Source: Psoroptes ovis
Taxonomy: Eukaryota; Arthropoda; Arachnida; Sarcoptiformes; Psoroptidae
Length of the DNA: 64,000 nucleotides
NCBI GenBank assembly: GCA_002943765.1
Contig: PQWQ01000024.1
Location: 374,501 to 438,500, forward strand
Direction: 5' to 3'
A program made the position numbers and the translations under genes. Positions 12,662-24,796 of this stretch are shown here, piece by piece (the first letter of the stretch is position 1; each line of letters opens with the position of its first letter). The notes beneath the pieces are model-generated. The model saw only the letters and a list, made by a program, of their open reading frames with translations, had not been told where the DNA came from and did not search any database.

Positions 12662-13094
12662 ATTTATTTGAATTGGTAAAAATTTTGATTTCTTAATCAA
12701 GATTTTTAAGAATTAATTAAGAAAATCAAATATTTTAAAGGAGTTTCATGTGCATTTTCAATTCATTTCTTCTATGGAATTCCATAGACTTTCAATGCAT
12801 TTTTCAAAGGTTTTAAAACACTTGAAATTTTTGAAAAAATGAAAATGGAAATAAATAAACTTACCTTCAATCAATCAATCGAATTACATTGATTCACAAT
12901 GATTTGACCTTGGAATTTTATGAAAATTGAAAATGATTGAAAATTGATTGAAATGATTGAAGTGACGAATGAACATTTACATTGATTTATTTTTTCAATA
13001 TTTACATACATACATCATTTATTCAGCCAGTCAGTCACATGTCGAATGACATACAAATATTTGGTTGGTGGTGGTGGTGGACAAATATTGTGGT

Positions 13095-13171
13095 TGGTTG
13101 TCCGAAAAGTTCATTCGGCTTAATTAGATAGAGTTGTTTATGAAAATCGGCCAAAACTTTTCGGACAATCA
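13095..13171. mobile_element. Mariner-end MITE, subfamily A
   Basis: GGTTGTCCGAAAAGTTCATT on the left, AAACTTTTCGGACAATC on the right, TTAGATAGAGTTG inside. The right flank has decayed. Confidence 0.84.
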
Positions 13172-13550
13172 GATAGATAAGTGAAAATAAAAACAGGTAA
13201 ATAAACAGGTAAAAATGACCACCACAAACAACTTGGTTTCACAATCGTCATCATCATCATTTGATCGAATCATTAATCAATCAATCAATCAATCAATCTA
13301 CGAATTGATCGTCGAATATTTTGACGATGAATATTTTCATATTTTACCAGGAAAATGATAATAATAATCAATTTTTTCAAAATCCAATCAATATTCAATT
13401 AAATGAAATGATGATTATTAAAATGCAATCAATCGATGTGTAATTTGATTTATTGTAAAACAATGGAAAATTATTAATAATAATAATAATAATAATTTCC
13501 TTGATTGAAATTAATCACTTTTGCAATATGAATGAACATGAACAATAATA

Positions 13551-13714
13551 AAGGGTTTCGATGTTTTAATTCAGGATTTTAAAATTCATTTTCAGAGTTT
13601 TTAAATTAAATTTCGTAATCATACAGTTAAAAATTACATTCAAAACTATGAAAATCAACTTGAAAACTCCGAAAATTAATTTTAAAATCCTGAATTAAAA
13701 CTTTGAAACCCTTT
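13551..13714. repeat. Long foldback repeat, family D (copy 1)
   Basis: About 164 bp. The left end AAGGGTTTCGATGTTTTAATTC is mirrored by GAATTAAAACTTTGAAACCC at the right end, with internal GATTTTAAAATT / AATTTTAAAATCC complementarity. It shares ends and interior with copies at 18210, 19744, 24303 and 40398. No coding capacity. Confidence 0.8.
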
Positions 13715-14215
13715 AATAATTGCAGAATTGACCAGTAATTTGTCATCGATAATTGTTGAAATTATTGATTTTTTGAAATTTCAATTCATATTGAATTGCG
13801 TATTCGATGTTTGAGATGAAATCCATCTTTAAAATATCGAATTTCAGGCTTTTCCATTGCAATCACATTAAGTAAATGTCATAAGATTCATATGTGTCTG
13901 AATGGATTTCGCCTAAATCATCATTCGATTTTGTATTTATGCATGTCTGTGTGTGTAAAGGTACTGGTAGCGTGAACATTGACATTCATTGACTGTCATT
14001 GGTCGGATTAATTTAGGATTTTTTGTTGAATCATTCAAAATATGAATCGAAACAATTCAATGATAAATAATTTATTCCGGATTCGTTCAAATTCAACAAG
14101 AAATAAAAATTTAAAAATTTGAAATTTTTGAAAGCCAGGAGCTCTATCTATAGCCTGTGAATGATGACTACGGTTTTTTTTTCAAAATTACTTTGGGTCC
14201 CAAAAAAATTAAAGG

Positions 14216-15932
14216 CTATGACCTTGTGGTAGCAATCATAAGGTTTAAAATAATATTTTGATAAATAAAACGTGCCAACAATGTTATCAATAGATTCGAT
14301 GTCATTATCAATAGCCCTATGATCCAATCGAAATATTTATTACGGAGATTACTGCTTCGATCACCGGTACGATATTTTCGGGCCTTGACAATATCGTTTG
14401 ATGGTTTTTTCAAATCATATGCCCAACCAAAACGTTCGAAAAAATCAATGACCAGTGTGGTAAGGTTGAAATTGAATGCCGTTCCCAATTCGGATGCTGA
14501 ATAATCCCATGGAAATGTATGATGGTAATTATGGTAACCTTTATGCAGAGGTTAAAAGATAATTAGATAAATACTTCAAATCAAAATTCAACTAACCTTC
14601 ACCCAGCGATAAATAAATAACCGAATTACTTTCACGTGGTTCAATATTTCGATCATAAGGCCTATTACCCCACATATGTGCAGCACTATTAACCAACCAT
14701 GTACAATGTAGAACATAAACATAACGAAAACAAACACAACCAAGAAATGAATTCCATAGGGTTTCATTCCAAAGATAGTAAGGTGTCAATGTAGGTATGA
14801 TGCCCCAACAAACAATAACCAACGGTATGTAGAAACGCCGCTGAAATCTAACGATTGGATCTGACCATAAATCGGATAAATCAATTGTTTGTCCTAAATT
14901 TTTGAATTTTCAAATGAAATATTAATAGAAATCGTGTGATTAGTACTTGAATAGTTGTTCAAAAATAAATATTAGGTTGTCCGGAAAGTTTTTGCCTGTT
15001 TTACCAATGATTTTCTACAATATAACCAGCAAAAAACTTTCCGAACAACCTATTAATTTAAATCGATTATAAGGTTATTATAAGGTATGCAAATAGTCAT
15101 TGATTGTTTAGACAAAGTTGTCAGTGGACATCATTCACTGGACATGGCCCATCATCTCGAACAATAAGAGCCGCGAAATTTCCCGAAATCATTTACCGAA
15201 ACATCTATGTCTAAATGGTCATTCAAAGTCCTTAAGACTTAACTTCTTAAAGGTTCCTTACCTTTCACTTTAACATCTCGATGTTTTTTCAACATTAACC
15301 ATCCCATATGTGCGAAAAAAAATCCACGCTTCGAGTTGTGAGGATCAGCATCGGTTTCGGAATATTTATGATGTACACGATGATCACGTGACCATTCGTA
15401 GATATCATTTTGTAGGGCCATCGTATTGGCAAATGCTAATATCAATCTATTTTGATTAACCAAAATTAATTCAAAGGCAATTCACTTGTATTAATCAAAC
15501 GAACCTTAGCGGCCATTTAGCTTTATATGAACGATGTGACCATAATCGATGGGCACCGGCCGTTACGCCGAACGTAGACGAGAATACACCGAACAAAAAT
15601 GTTGCGATACTTGTTTGCCATTTACAATTACTGTCCGTAACAAACGTTATCCATGCGATAACGGATAATATATGTAACAGGGCTAATAATATTACATTAC
15701 GCCATACAATGTCTGTGAGGAAATTCGTTGTCGATGATGCTGCTGATGCTGAGGACCATTCATTGATGCAATCACCTTTGATCCCATGATGATCACCACC
15801 TTTGGATTTATCGTCGTGGTCCACGAATTGATGATCATCAGGGTCAGAATCACCGGGAGTAATGCGTTTCTTCAGGGTCGTCGATTCCGCTGCCGTCGTT
15901 GAGGTTGTTGTTGTGACTGTATCGGCAGCCAT
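14216..15932 (-). CDS. SCD: Acyl-CoA delta-9-type desaturase (stearoyl-CoA desaturase)
   Basis: Four coding exons, 15932-15505, 15446-15262, 14893-14597 and 14538-14216, give about 410 residues. Family role: an ER di-iron enzyme that puts a cis double bond into saturated acyl-CoA using cytochrome b5. All three histidine boxes are present: HRLWSH (about 128-133), HRVHH (about 165-169) and HNYHH (about 306-310), plus NSAAHMWGNRPYD before the third box. Hydrophobic spans flank the boxes. The N-terminal 70 residues are Thr/Ser/Asp-rich and unlike the core; the C-terminus ends with a hydrophobic stretch (YFDWIIGLLIMTSNLLI) that is not typical. Introns 1 and 3 are 58 nt each; intron 2 is 368 nt and carries a MITE. 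It is the upstream member of the co-oriented SCD-ACSL-ELOVL set. Regioselectivity cannot be read from sequence alone, so delta-9 is by family. Confidence 0.94.
14972..15053. mobile_element. Mariner-end MITE, subfamily B (SCD intron 2)
   Basis: TTAGGTTGTCCGGAAAGTTT on the left and AAACTTTCCGAACAACCTA on the right, TA-flanked. It sits in SCD intron 2, about 80 nt from its acceptor. Confidence 0.88.
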
Positions 15933-16996
15933 TTTGAAAATGAATAGTCTTCAAAATTAATTCAATCAAATCAAATTTAATTCAATTCAAATTGAATTTA
16001 ATTGTATCACTCGTATCACACACACAGGCTATTGATCGCCGCAATTGATTCAAAATTTCAAAATTTCAATTTAAACTTAGTTGTCTGTCGTTCAATTCAA
16101 TTGCACAATTACAACAGGCAAAAATAGTGATTACAAGTCATACTTGTCGTTATTTTTAGTATTGGACTTGTACTTGTCGATTATCGTTCAAATATCTTCG
16201 ATATTTGCTGTTGAAGATTGTCGTATCTGATGTATCGTGTGGATGCGATTTCGATTTAATTTTTGAATTATTTCAAATTTCAAACTCAGATGTTGCGAAA
16301 CGATTAGAACACTAATGATGCTGCATGAAATCGCAAGGTAAAAATAATAATATTTTTCAAAATCAAGGAATTGATAAAGGATTTTGTCGAGGTATAAGTC
16401 CTTAAATCGTATTGAAATGTGAAATGTATTCGATATATTTTATGATGATTGGAAAAACTAATCACAAGTCACAAGTCACAATTTCATTGGTCAAATTTCA
16501 CACATTCGCTCATCAAAATTTAATTAATTTCGAATCAATTAATCGATCAATGATCAATGTAATCAATGATCATTGAATTTCATTCAAATCATTGATGATT
16601 CAAACACACGAAACAATTGAAAATGATTCGAAAATTGATTCACCTTTGAATAATGTACGAAAATCAAATAATCATTTCTCCATGTTTCATCATTATTTAA
16701 ATATTTATTTATGTGAATACAATGCGTTCATTCATCCTTTGAATGGAATGGAATTGAGAAAAGAGAGAAATACTTAATTCAATTCAATTCAATCCGTTGA
16801 ATTTTAATATATTTAACACACACACTCAAAGGTATGTCCTGATTGTATTTATATGTGAATATTGTACACTGTTATAATTCAAAGATATTATTCAACACTT
16901 TTACATCTTTTCCATCTTCTTGTTAACTGCTTCAATTGTCTTCATCAGCATTGTTCAAGCATTGTTTCGCATGTTATGGGGCTATTCAATTGTATT

Positions 16997-17074
16997 GGGT
17001 CGTCCTAAAAGTTTTTGTCAGATTTACTAATTGCAAAATCGTTCGAATATCGCCTAAAAACTTTCCGGACAACC
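16997..17074. mobile_element. Degenerate mariner-end MITE, subfamily B
   Basis: GGGTCGTCCTAAAAGTTTTT on the left and AAAAACTTTCCGGACAACC on the right. The arms are more diverged than in other copies. Confidence 0.7.
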
Positions 17075-17440
17075 ATTGTATTACAATTTATTTGATTGTT
17101 TTCTCTTCCATTCCATCTTCATATTCCACCGAATAAACATTTCCCCATTCGGTCTCTGTGTGTGTGTGTGTGTGTTCCCCATATTGATCTGTTCACAATT
17201 TGTGGTGAGATTTCCCAAAGAAATATTCAAAGAGAAATTCCTTCGGAGCATCTTCTTCAGTTGGCCAAATATTTAAACGGATGAATGAACGAATTGTGTG
17301 CTTCAAGCAGAGGGAAATATTGAAGGGAGAGGAACTATAGATCGTTGTACATCGATCGATCGATGTGTCTATTGTGTGTAGGTGAAAGTGGAAATATTTT
17401 TTTTCCCTGAAATTATTTTTAGACATATTGCATCAGGTAA

Positions 17441-17524
17441 TAGCTGGATTGTCCCATAAGTTCTTGCCGTTTTTTAAATTTTTTTTAATTCAAAAAACGG
17501 CAAGAACTTATGGGACAGCCTAAT
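17441..17524. mobile_element. Mariner-end MITE, subfamily C
   Basis: GATTGTCCCATAAGTTCTTG on the left and CAAGAACTTATGGGACAGCC on the right, then TAATA. T/A-rich loop. Confidence 0.9.
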
Positions 17525-17940
17525 ATTTGGAAGATACTTGTGAACATATTTACAGGTAAAAACTTTGTGAAAGCTAAGCATCTTATCTTAACTATTTGCT
17601 TTGTCATTGTTTGTTTGTTCAAAGACTTTAATATTTTCAAAAAATTTCGAAATTTTATTATTCAAATATTGTAAATATATTCAACAGGTTGTTTACTTAG
17701 TTGTGAATTTCTATAGCCATTCATTCATTCGTCCATTTTTAGCCTGTTACAGGCAACAGTTTATAACAGTTTCCTAAACTATGATTGAGGCTATTGTCTT
17801 GAATCGATTCACTGATCAATCACTGATCAATCAGCCAATGATTGGCCACTGATTGATCAATCATTGACCATCGATGGACAGATAAATCCGGTTCAAATCA
17901 GTTTGAAATTCACAGGGTTATTTTATTTATAAAAAACCCT

Positions 17941-17950
17941 GGCGCCATCT
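17941..17950 (-). promoter_or_regulatory. CTCF-core-like site (speculative)
   Basis: On the minus strand AGATGGCGCC, in the divergent SCD/fibulin intergenic region. It fits the CTCF core but is not proven. Confidence 0.2.
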
Positions 17951-18209
17951 ATTGTTCAAAAAGCAAACAACTTTCAAAATTTAAAATTCAAATTCAAAAT
18001 TTTCCCGCAAAAAATTTTGAATTAATTCATTTCCGAATAAATTCAAATATTTCGACCATTTCAGATGCGTCTGAACAAATTGATTGATGCTGAATTGCGC
18101 ATATAAACACATTTTAAAGCATTATTGTAAAGCCTTGTAAACACTTCGTGTGTGCAAAGGGTGTGTGTAGGCGAACCAATAATTTTGATGATTATTTTTG
18201 TTACAGTTT

Positions 18210-18318
18210 TTAAAGTTTTAATTCGTGGTTTTGAAATTGAATTTCGTAATTTTCAATGTAATTTTCAATCGTATAATTACGAAATTCAACTTCAAAACTA
18301 CAAAATAAAACTTGAAAT
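18210..18318. repeat. Long foldback repeat, family D (copy 2)
   Basis: About 109 bp: AAGTTTTAATTCGTGGTTTT on the left mirrored by AAAACTACAAAATAAAACTT on the right, with AATTTCGTAATT / AATTACGAAATT inside. It is shorter than copies 1, 4 and 5. Confidence 0.75.
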
Positions 18319-18438
18319 TTTGCATTAATGATTAAACGACCTTATCACATTTTCAGCGGCAGCAGCAGCGAAGGGGTTTCATCAATACCACTAATGAGTC
18401 GACGATGATTAACCACCAATCAAATTTTGAAATACATA

Positions 18439-18515
18439 AGGTTGTCCACAAAGTTTCTGCCGGTTATATCGTAGAAAATCATTAGAAAATCGGCAAGAAC
18501 TTTTCGGACAACTTA
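18439..18515. mobile_element. Mariner-end MITE, subfamily B
   Basis: AAGGTTGTCCACAAAGTTTC on the left and GAACTTTTCGGACAACTTAA on the right. The loop has TATATCGTAGAAAATCATTA, shared with copies at 31094 and 35853. Confidence 0.85.
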
Positions 18516-19641
18516 ATATATTTACCTTGGCGATGATACCACTGCTGATGCTGCCGAAGCTTTCCAGTTAACCAACCTACGTATTTACCTTGAATTTTCA
18601 AAAATCAAATGATTTCAATCCAACAAACATTGATCATCACCGTGAATTAATCAATTTCAAGCTCAAGGTATCGATCATATCGAATCAAAACATTCGATAA
18701 TTTGAATTTGTCACCAAATTTGTCCATCATCATCTTAGAGGATATCAAGAGATCAAGATTATTCAAAGATAAAATCTTGAAATTTTAAGAAATTTAAAAT
18801 TTAAATTAATTCGAAAATTATGAAATTCAATCGATTCGTTCGAATGTACTCAACAATCAATGATAACAAAGCCTCACGATGTATTAGTCATGATCAACAG
18901 GTTGTACCTTCGTCAACACGTACCGCAATTATTCGTGCAATTAAAAGCCTTTGAAAAGCCTCTGAATTCACCACTGCTCAAAGCCTTTGAAAGCCTTATT
19001 CACCACTGCTCAAAGGTAGGTATACCTTACTCTTCTGAATCATTTCCGTCGTCTTCGTTTGTCTTCGTGATTCTCTTTTTCAAAAACAGAAATATTTCAC
19101 TCTTTCATTTGACCATACAATTGATTGATGGATTCTGTACAATGGTTGGACACAATTAACGACAAATAAACAAAGTGACAAGTGTAAATATTCAAAGGTT
19201 TTCAAAGGTTTGTTTACGTTAATTGTATTAATGTGTGTGGTCGTCGTTGAAATATTTGCTTTCATTTCAAACAATCAATGATAATAATGATTGGCGCCTA
19301 CATAACTTTGATTTGTTTGTTGTGTGTGAATGGCGCCTCTGTTTGTCTTCAGTAAATAACTATAACCACTAAATAATTGAACACGTATTTTCCAATTTTT
19401 GAAAAAATTCATTTCATTGATATCATGATATGAATTGAATATTGTTTGATTTTTGAGATAATTTATTTATTCATTATTTTGATTTGATTGAATATCAATC
19501 CGATATTCTCAGTTTCAATTTTGATAAATCATAATTTAAATTATTCAAAATCAGATCGCATTCGAATCGGTGAATCGTTCGAATCATTTTATTAAGATCT
19601 TCTTCTTCCAGAGAATTCTTCATAAATAATCATTGTGAATT

Positions 19642-22600
19642 ATGCTAAAAACATCAAAGATAATCGTTTATCTAATATTTGGTGAGTAATATTTTTCTAA
19701 TTAATTGATTCAATAATCTTAGATTTTTGAATGAAAATACCGTGGTTTCAAGTTTCAATTCGTAGTTTTAAAATTGAATTTCGTAATTTTACCGTTTAAA
19801 ATTGCATTGAAAACTACGAAAATTAATTTTAAAACTACGAATTAAAACTTGAAACCTTGTAAATTTTGAATTTTCAAAAAATCTTTTTCGAAAAATAGCG
19901 GTATCATTCATTGATCTATCCATCAATGTTGAAGTGATACCCGATTATTATTATTATGGTAATCATCATAATCATGTTGATAATCAAACTCAAACACCTA
20001 CGACATCATCTCTCAAATTTGTACGTGTAAAACGTTGCCGCCCTGGTGGTTATGATTGTCGATTGTATCGTGTTGCGGCCACATGTCCACCAGAAATTTG
20101 TGGCAACCCCGATCAACCAATCAGATCGCAACCATTACAAAGTGATAGTTCAATCGTTCATGAAACATATGTGTCGCCACCTATCACATATGTTTCATCG
20201 TCTTCATCGAATCCACTGCGTACCGAATATTCATATTCATCTTCGTCATCGGCGAGTTCAAGTTCCTCATCATCATCATCTTCTCGAATAATTCAATCAT
20301 CATCATCACCCATCACTTATCGATCGATACCACCAAGTCCATCGAAAATAATTGAAAAACGTATTGAAAAATATCGTGCACCACCACCAGCCCCAGTTGT
20401 TCAACAGAAAATCGTTCAAGAGCCAATCACCCAAGAACCAATCGTGGTGCAGCAAAAATATGAACAATTGAAAGCGCCACCACCACGTCCAGCACCGATT
20501 GTTCAACAACGAATCGTCCAGGAACCGATTGTGGTCCAGCAGAAATTCGAACGCATCCAACAAGTCAAACAAGCACCGGTGGTCCAACAACGTATCGTCC
20601 AGGAGCCAATCGTTGTTCAACAGAAATTCGAGCAAATCAAAGCCCCACCACCACGTCCAGCACCGGTGGTTCAGCAGCGAATCGTCCAAGAACCGATTGT
20701 GGTCCAACAGAAATTCGAACGCATTCAACAAGTTAAACAAGCACCGATCGTCGAACAAAAATTCGAACGAATCAAATCAACACCAGCAGTGGTGGTACAA
20801 CAACAATTCGAACGTATCGTCCAAAAACCAATCGTATCGATGCGTATAACAGCATGTCCTGAAGGTCATTTTCTATCCGAAGATGGTACCCATTGTAAAC
20901 ACATTGATTGTGATAGTGGATTTGAATTCGATGAGAAACTATTCAAATGTGTAGATATCGATGAATGTTCGGTACCTACGGCATGTCTTAAAAATGAACA
21001 ATGTATCAATACATATGGATCATATGTTTGTCGTAAAATTTGTACCCAAGCTGGTTATCGTCTTAATGAATTATACAATACATGTGAAGATATTGATGAA
21101 TGTCAAGAACAGTTGCACCAGTGTGGCTCGCAACAAACATGTTTAAATACCATTGGTTCATATCAATGTCAATGTCCAACGGGTTATCGTTTAGATGGTC
21201 AACATTGTATCGATATCGATGAATGTGCCGAATCACATGAACATTTATGTCCACATGATGTATCTACTTGTGAAAATACAGCCGGATCTTATTATTGTAA
21301 ATGTAAACGTGGTTTCGAAAAAGATCATAATGGACGTTGTCAAGATTTTGATGAATGTTCGCTGAACAATGGTGGATGCTCGCAACGTTGCGTCAATAAA
21401 TATGGTTCGTATGAATGCCACTGTAATGATGGGTGAGTGTTTAGGTTATTTATGACAATTCAGACTCATTTTAAATTCTATAACCTTTGAAAATTTTCAG
21501 TTTCAAACTAAGCTCAGATGGCCATACATGTGTCGATATTGATGAATGTGTTGAATACGCGCAGACAGGTATTTGTTCACCACAAGTATCGATTTGTGAG
21601 AATACAATCGGTTCATATCGTTGCCGTTGTCGTACCGGTTTCCGTGATCCTGATGGTGTCGGTAAACATTGTGTAGATATTGATGAATGCCTCGAACAAA
21701 CAAATCTTTGTGAACAAAAATGTATCAATACATTCGGTTCGTATAAATGTCAATGTAATCGAGGCTATAGACCTGTAGGACCACATCGTTGTGAAGATAT
21801 TGATGAATGTTATGAAGGTGATATTATTAATGATGTATCATTTAGCCGTTTTCGTCATAATGAACAAGATGGTCATCCAAAATTATGTCAAGGTAATTGT
21901 GTGAATTCAGCTGGTTCATATCAATGTACATGTCCAAATGGTTATAATTTAGTACATAATCATCATTGTATTGGTAAGTGTTGTTTGTGTATGTCTGTCT
22001 TAAATCATTTCAATAATTACAAATAATATTAAGGTTGTCCAAAAAGTTTTTGCCGATTTTTCACATGTTTTTCAATCAGTAAATTTTGGCAAAAACTTTC
22101 AGGACAACCTAATAATTTAAAATAATAATAATACATTCATTATTATTGAATTCAATTACACAAACAAAACATGAACCATAAGGTTAAGAAAATTATTTAA
22201 TAATTGTCATAATTATTATGATTGACATTGATTCAAATACTCATATAATTCTATTGTCTTTTGAAAATAGACATAATTAATTTTAATTATGTCTATTTAT
22301 TCAATGGATATCATTGATATTCGATGTCATTGATAGTCATATATTGTTATAAATCACCTGTTTTAAATTATTTTTAAAATTAATTTTAATTCAATTTCTT
22401 CCTTGTTATATAAAGACATTGATGAATGTAAAGAATATGGCTATTGTCGTGGTACAAATCAATCATGTGTCAACATTGGTGGCAGTTTTCGTTGTGTTGA
22501 TGATCGTTGTCCACCTGGTTATCATAAAGATGGAATGTAAGTCTTCTAAAATATTGTAATTACACGAGGTTGTAACCTTGTCATTTGTTGTTCTGTTCCG

Positions 22601-23213
22601 TTTGCGTTTACAAAGTCAATGTAAAGTTAGTGAACGTCTTAATTATGCTGAATTATGTGATGATCCAACCGAAGTTTGTTCGATTGATCGTGTTATTTGT
22701 TATTCATATGCATATATTGCATTCCGATCACGTATGATCAAGCAACAACAGCGCCACCAAGAACAATATGTACAACGAATTGTAGCCCGACCAGTCAAAG
22801 GTGATCGAAAATCAGATGGACACAGTTATCAATCGGTGGTCGAAATTCAACGTTTACGTCAGCAGCAGCAACAACAGCATTCATCGACCAGTAGCAATTC
22901 AATAGGTGATAACCTTCCGAAAAGTCATGAATTTTTCACATTTGTCGTACCGGTTGAGCCACCAATAATCGTTGATTTCAAACTACGTATGGTATCGGTG
23001 AAATCCCCGCGGCCAAATGTACGGCCAGCTAATGTTAATGATTTTGAAATGCGTCGAACCAAAGATAATGAAGTACGACTAGCGCTGGTATCATCGCTGC
23101 AAGGTCCACAAGATATTGAACTGGAAATTGAAGCAAAAATGTTCAAGAATGGTCTACAAATCGGAAAAAATATTGCAATCGTAATGATATTCATTTCGGA
23201 ATATGAATTTTGA
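19642..23213 (+). CDS. Fibulin-like secreted extracellular matrix protein
   Basis: Five coding exons (19642-19681, 19899-21432, 21501-21973, 22416-22536, 22616-23213) give about 921 residues. The first exon encodes a signal peptide, MLKTSKIIVYLIF, completed in exon 2. Next come a Cys-containing segment, a Ser-rich stretch, and a tandem Pro/Gln/Val repeat (unit like VVQQRIVQEPIVVQQKFE, about residues 150-300). Then one Cys-rich module and eight calcium-binding EGF modules, each opening D(I/F)DEC with the G-S-Y/F motif, and a C-terminal fibulin-type domain ending FISEYEF. Fibulins bind basement-membrane and elastic-fibre proteins. No anaphylatoxin-type modules are seen, so it is fibulin-like, not a strict fibulin-1. 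Introns 2 and 4 are short (68, 79 nt); intron 3 (442 nt) holds a MITE and intron 1 a family D foldback. Confidence 0.9.
19744..19856. repeat. Long foldback repeat, family D (copy 3, fibulin intron 1)
   Basis: About 113 bp: GGTTTCAAGTTTCAATTCGT on the left and ACGAATTAAAACTTGAAACC on the right, nearly perfect complements. It fills much of the 217-nt first intron of the fibulin-like gene. Confidence 0.85.
22029..22112. mobile_element. Mariner-end MITE, subfamily B (fibulin intron 3)
   Basis: TTAAGGTTGTCCAAAAAGTT on the left and AACTTTCAGGACAACCTAA on the right. It begins 55 nt after the donor at 21974. Confidence 0.86.
22266..22297. repeat. Short perfect inverted repeat in fibulin intron 3
   Basis: AATAGACATAATTA is followed, after a 4-nt loop, by its exact complement TAATTATGTCTATT. 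It could form a small hairpin; no known family. Confidence 0.6.
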
Positions 23214-23260
23214 AACCCTTCTACACCCCTTTTAACCCTTTAAAATCTTATTTTAATTTA

Positions 23261-23340
23261 TTAGGCTGTCCGATAAGTTTTTGCCGATTTTCTCATTATT
23301 TTCAACGATATAATCGACAGAAACTTTTCGGACAACCTTA
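23261..23340. mobile_element. Mariner-end MITE, subfamily B (fibulin 3' flank)
   Basis: TTAGGCTGTCCGATAAGTTT on the left and AAACTTTTCGGACAACCTTA on the right. It begins 48 nt after the fibulin-like stop codon and is probably in the 3' UTR. Confidence 0.88.
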
Positions 23341-23748
23341 TAGAAAAAATTCTTAATTTCAAATAACGATCAATCAAATTCACCATTATTTAAATAAATA
23401 CGACCGAAATTATTCAAATATTTCAAATATTTACGACCCTTGGTGCCAAAAAAAAAACTTGGAAAAAACTTCGAAAAACTGAAAAATTCAAAGCTATGTC
23501 CACATACAATTTCAATGCTATTCAATGTATTTTCAATGAGTTATGTCTTCAAAGTTTTATTTTTTTAAATTTTTTTCAATTATTCAAGATTAAATACTTT
23601 TCAAATTTTTTTTTTTTGTATTCAAAGTGTTATGGCAAAGCGCTTTTCTCTTTGAAATTGAAAAATCAGATGATTTTTCACTGATTTTTGACTGTCAAAT
23701 CCATACAAAGGCTTTGAAATCTGAATTTTTTTTTTTGCTGACATAATA

Positions 23749-23829
23749 TTAGGTTGTCCCATAAGTTTTTGCCGTTTTTTAAATTTATTTTCATCTGAAA
23801 AACGGCAAGAACTTATGGGACAACCTAAT
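23749..23829. mobile_element. Mariner-end MITE, subfamily C
   Basis: TTAGGTTGTCCCATAAGTTT mirrored by GAACTTATGGGACAACCTAA, TA-flanked on both sides. One of the best-preserved copies. Confidence 0.93.
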
Positions 23830-24302
23830 ACATTGAATTCAAATGGTGAAAACAAACAAATGCATACAATTGTATTCAATGACATCTTTCAATCATTGTT
23901 TCTCTTTGTGAATTGCTTCAATACAATAAAAAATGAATTCAAATGTAAACGAGTGAATAATCACGAACGAACATCACCACTTACTACTTGTCTACCTAAG
24001 CTGGAAGACTATTCTTCAAGCCAAAATTAAATTTTTGATCGTAGATTTGAAAGTAATTCAAGGACAATGGGGTCATTCAATTTCTGCTAATCTAATTTCA
24101 ATCAAAAAAATACCCATGGATTTGAATTTAAATTATTCAAAATTTGTCTACCCTCATTGAAAAAATATTGAACAATTGTCACATCAGCCAGTGAGTCAAT
24201 GTCATTGATTATTTATTTATTTTTATTTATTTATTTTGAATGAAATCATCATGATTATTTTGATATTATATTCGTTTGACATTGATTCAATTGTAAATAC
24301 AG

Positions 24303-24457
24303 TGTTTCAAGTTTTAATTCAGAGTTTTAAAATTTAATTTCGTAATTTTAAAATTTAATTTTGGATTTTCTCGGTTGAAAATTGCATTCAAAACTATGAA
24401 AATTAACTTGAAAACTATGAAAATTAATTGCAAAACTACGAATTAAAACTTGAAATC
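24303..24457. repeat. Long foldback repeat, family D (copy 4)
   Basis: About 155 bp: TGTTTCAAGTTTTAATTCAG on the left and GAATTAAAACTTGAAATCC on the right, with repeated AAAACTATGAAAATTAA units inside. Confidence 0.8.
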
Positions 24458-24700
24458 CTGTATTTAAAAAAAATGTAAATATTTTGATCAATAATGTCAA
24501 TCAAAACAAATTGAAAGAAAGAAAAGAAATATTTTTTTTCCTTTAAAAACAAATAACAAAATCACTTTGTCATGAAAAAATAATTCAATTTTTTTTTGCT
24601 GTCAAATCAACTTAGTACAATTCTACGAATACTTGTTGAATGAAAAAATTTTTCATTACGAGGAAATTCCGGTGTAAAAAACCTAAATCAAGTCCAATGA

Positions 24701-24796
24701 AAGCCGGTAGCTTTTGCTACCCTATCTATATAATGACGTACTACTACGTTAATAAATGAATCATGATTAATTTAAAATGACGTAGTAATACGTCAA
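24701..24796. repeat. ACGTA-palindrome repeat, family E (copy 1)
   Basis: AAGCCGGTAGC, then 31 nt after GCCGG the near-palindrome TGACGTACTACTACGTTA (24734), then the palindrome-like TGACGTAGTAATACGTCA (24778-24795). Same layout as copies 2 and 5. Confidence 0.7.

Larger units (their letters stand above)
9961..14215. other. ACSL-SCD intergenic region
   Basis: About 4.25 kb between the ACSL start and the SCD stop, with no convincing gene. It contains six MITEs, one long foldback of family D, an AAT run near 13474-13496, and ATCA-type microsatellites near 13270-13300. The ACSL promoter and the SCD 3' end fall here; a TTTATT (AATAAA on the minus strand) at 14071-14076 is a candidate SCD poly(A) signal. 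Confidence 0.5.
15933..19641. other. Divergent SCD / fibulin intergenic region
   Basis: About 3.7 kb between two divergently transcribed genes, so it must hold both promoters. It contains three MITEs, one family D foldback, a GT microsatellite near 17158-17175, and a tandem duplication of about 36 bp at 18943-19016 (copies contain CACCACTGCTCAAAG). A TAG ATGGCGCC-like site lies at 17941-17950 on the minus strand. Open frames here look like chance AT-rich frames. Confidence 0.5.

Noticed and set aside
18860..19159. 99-codon plus-strand frame with AFEKPL/AFESL repeats
   Set aside because: The apparent protein repeat comes from a ~36-bp tandem duplication (18943-19016) in non-coding DNA; no start context or family.
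20306..20758. Long minus-strand frame across the fibulin repeat
   Set aside because: Antisense shadow of the tandem VVQQ repeat; the plus-strand frame has the signal peptide and EGF continuation.
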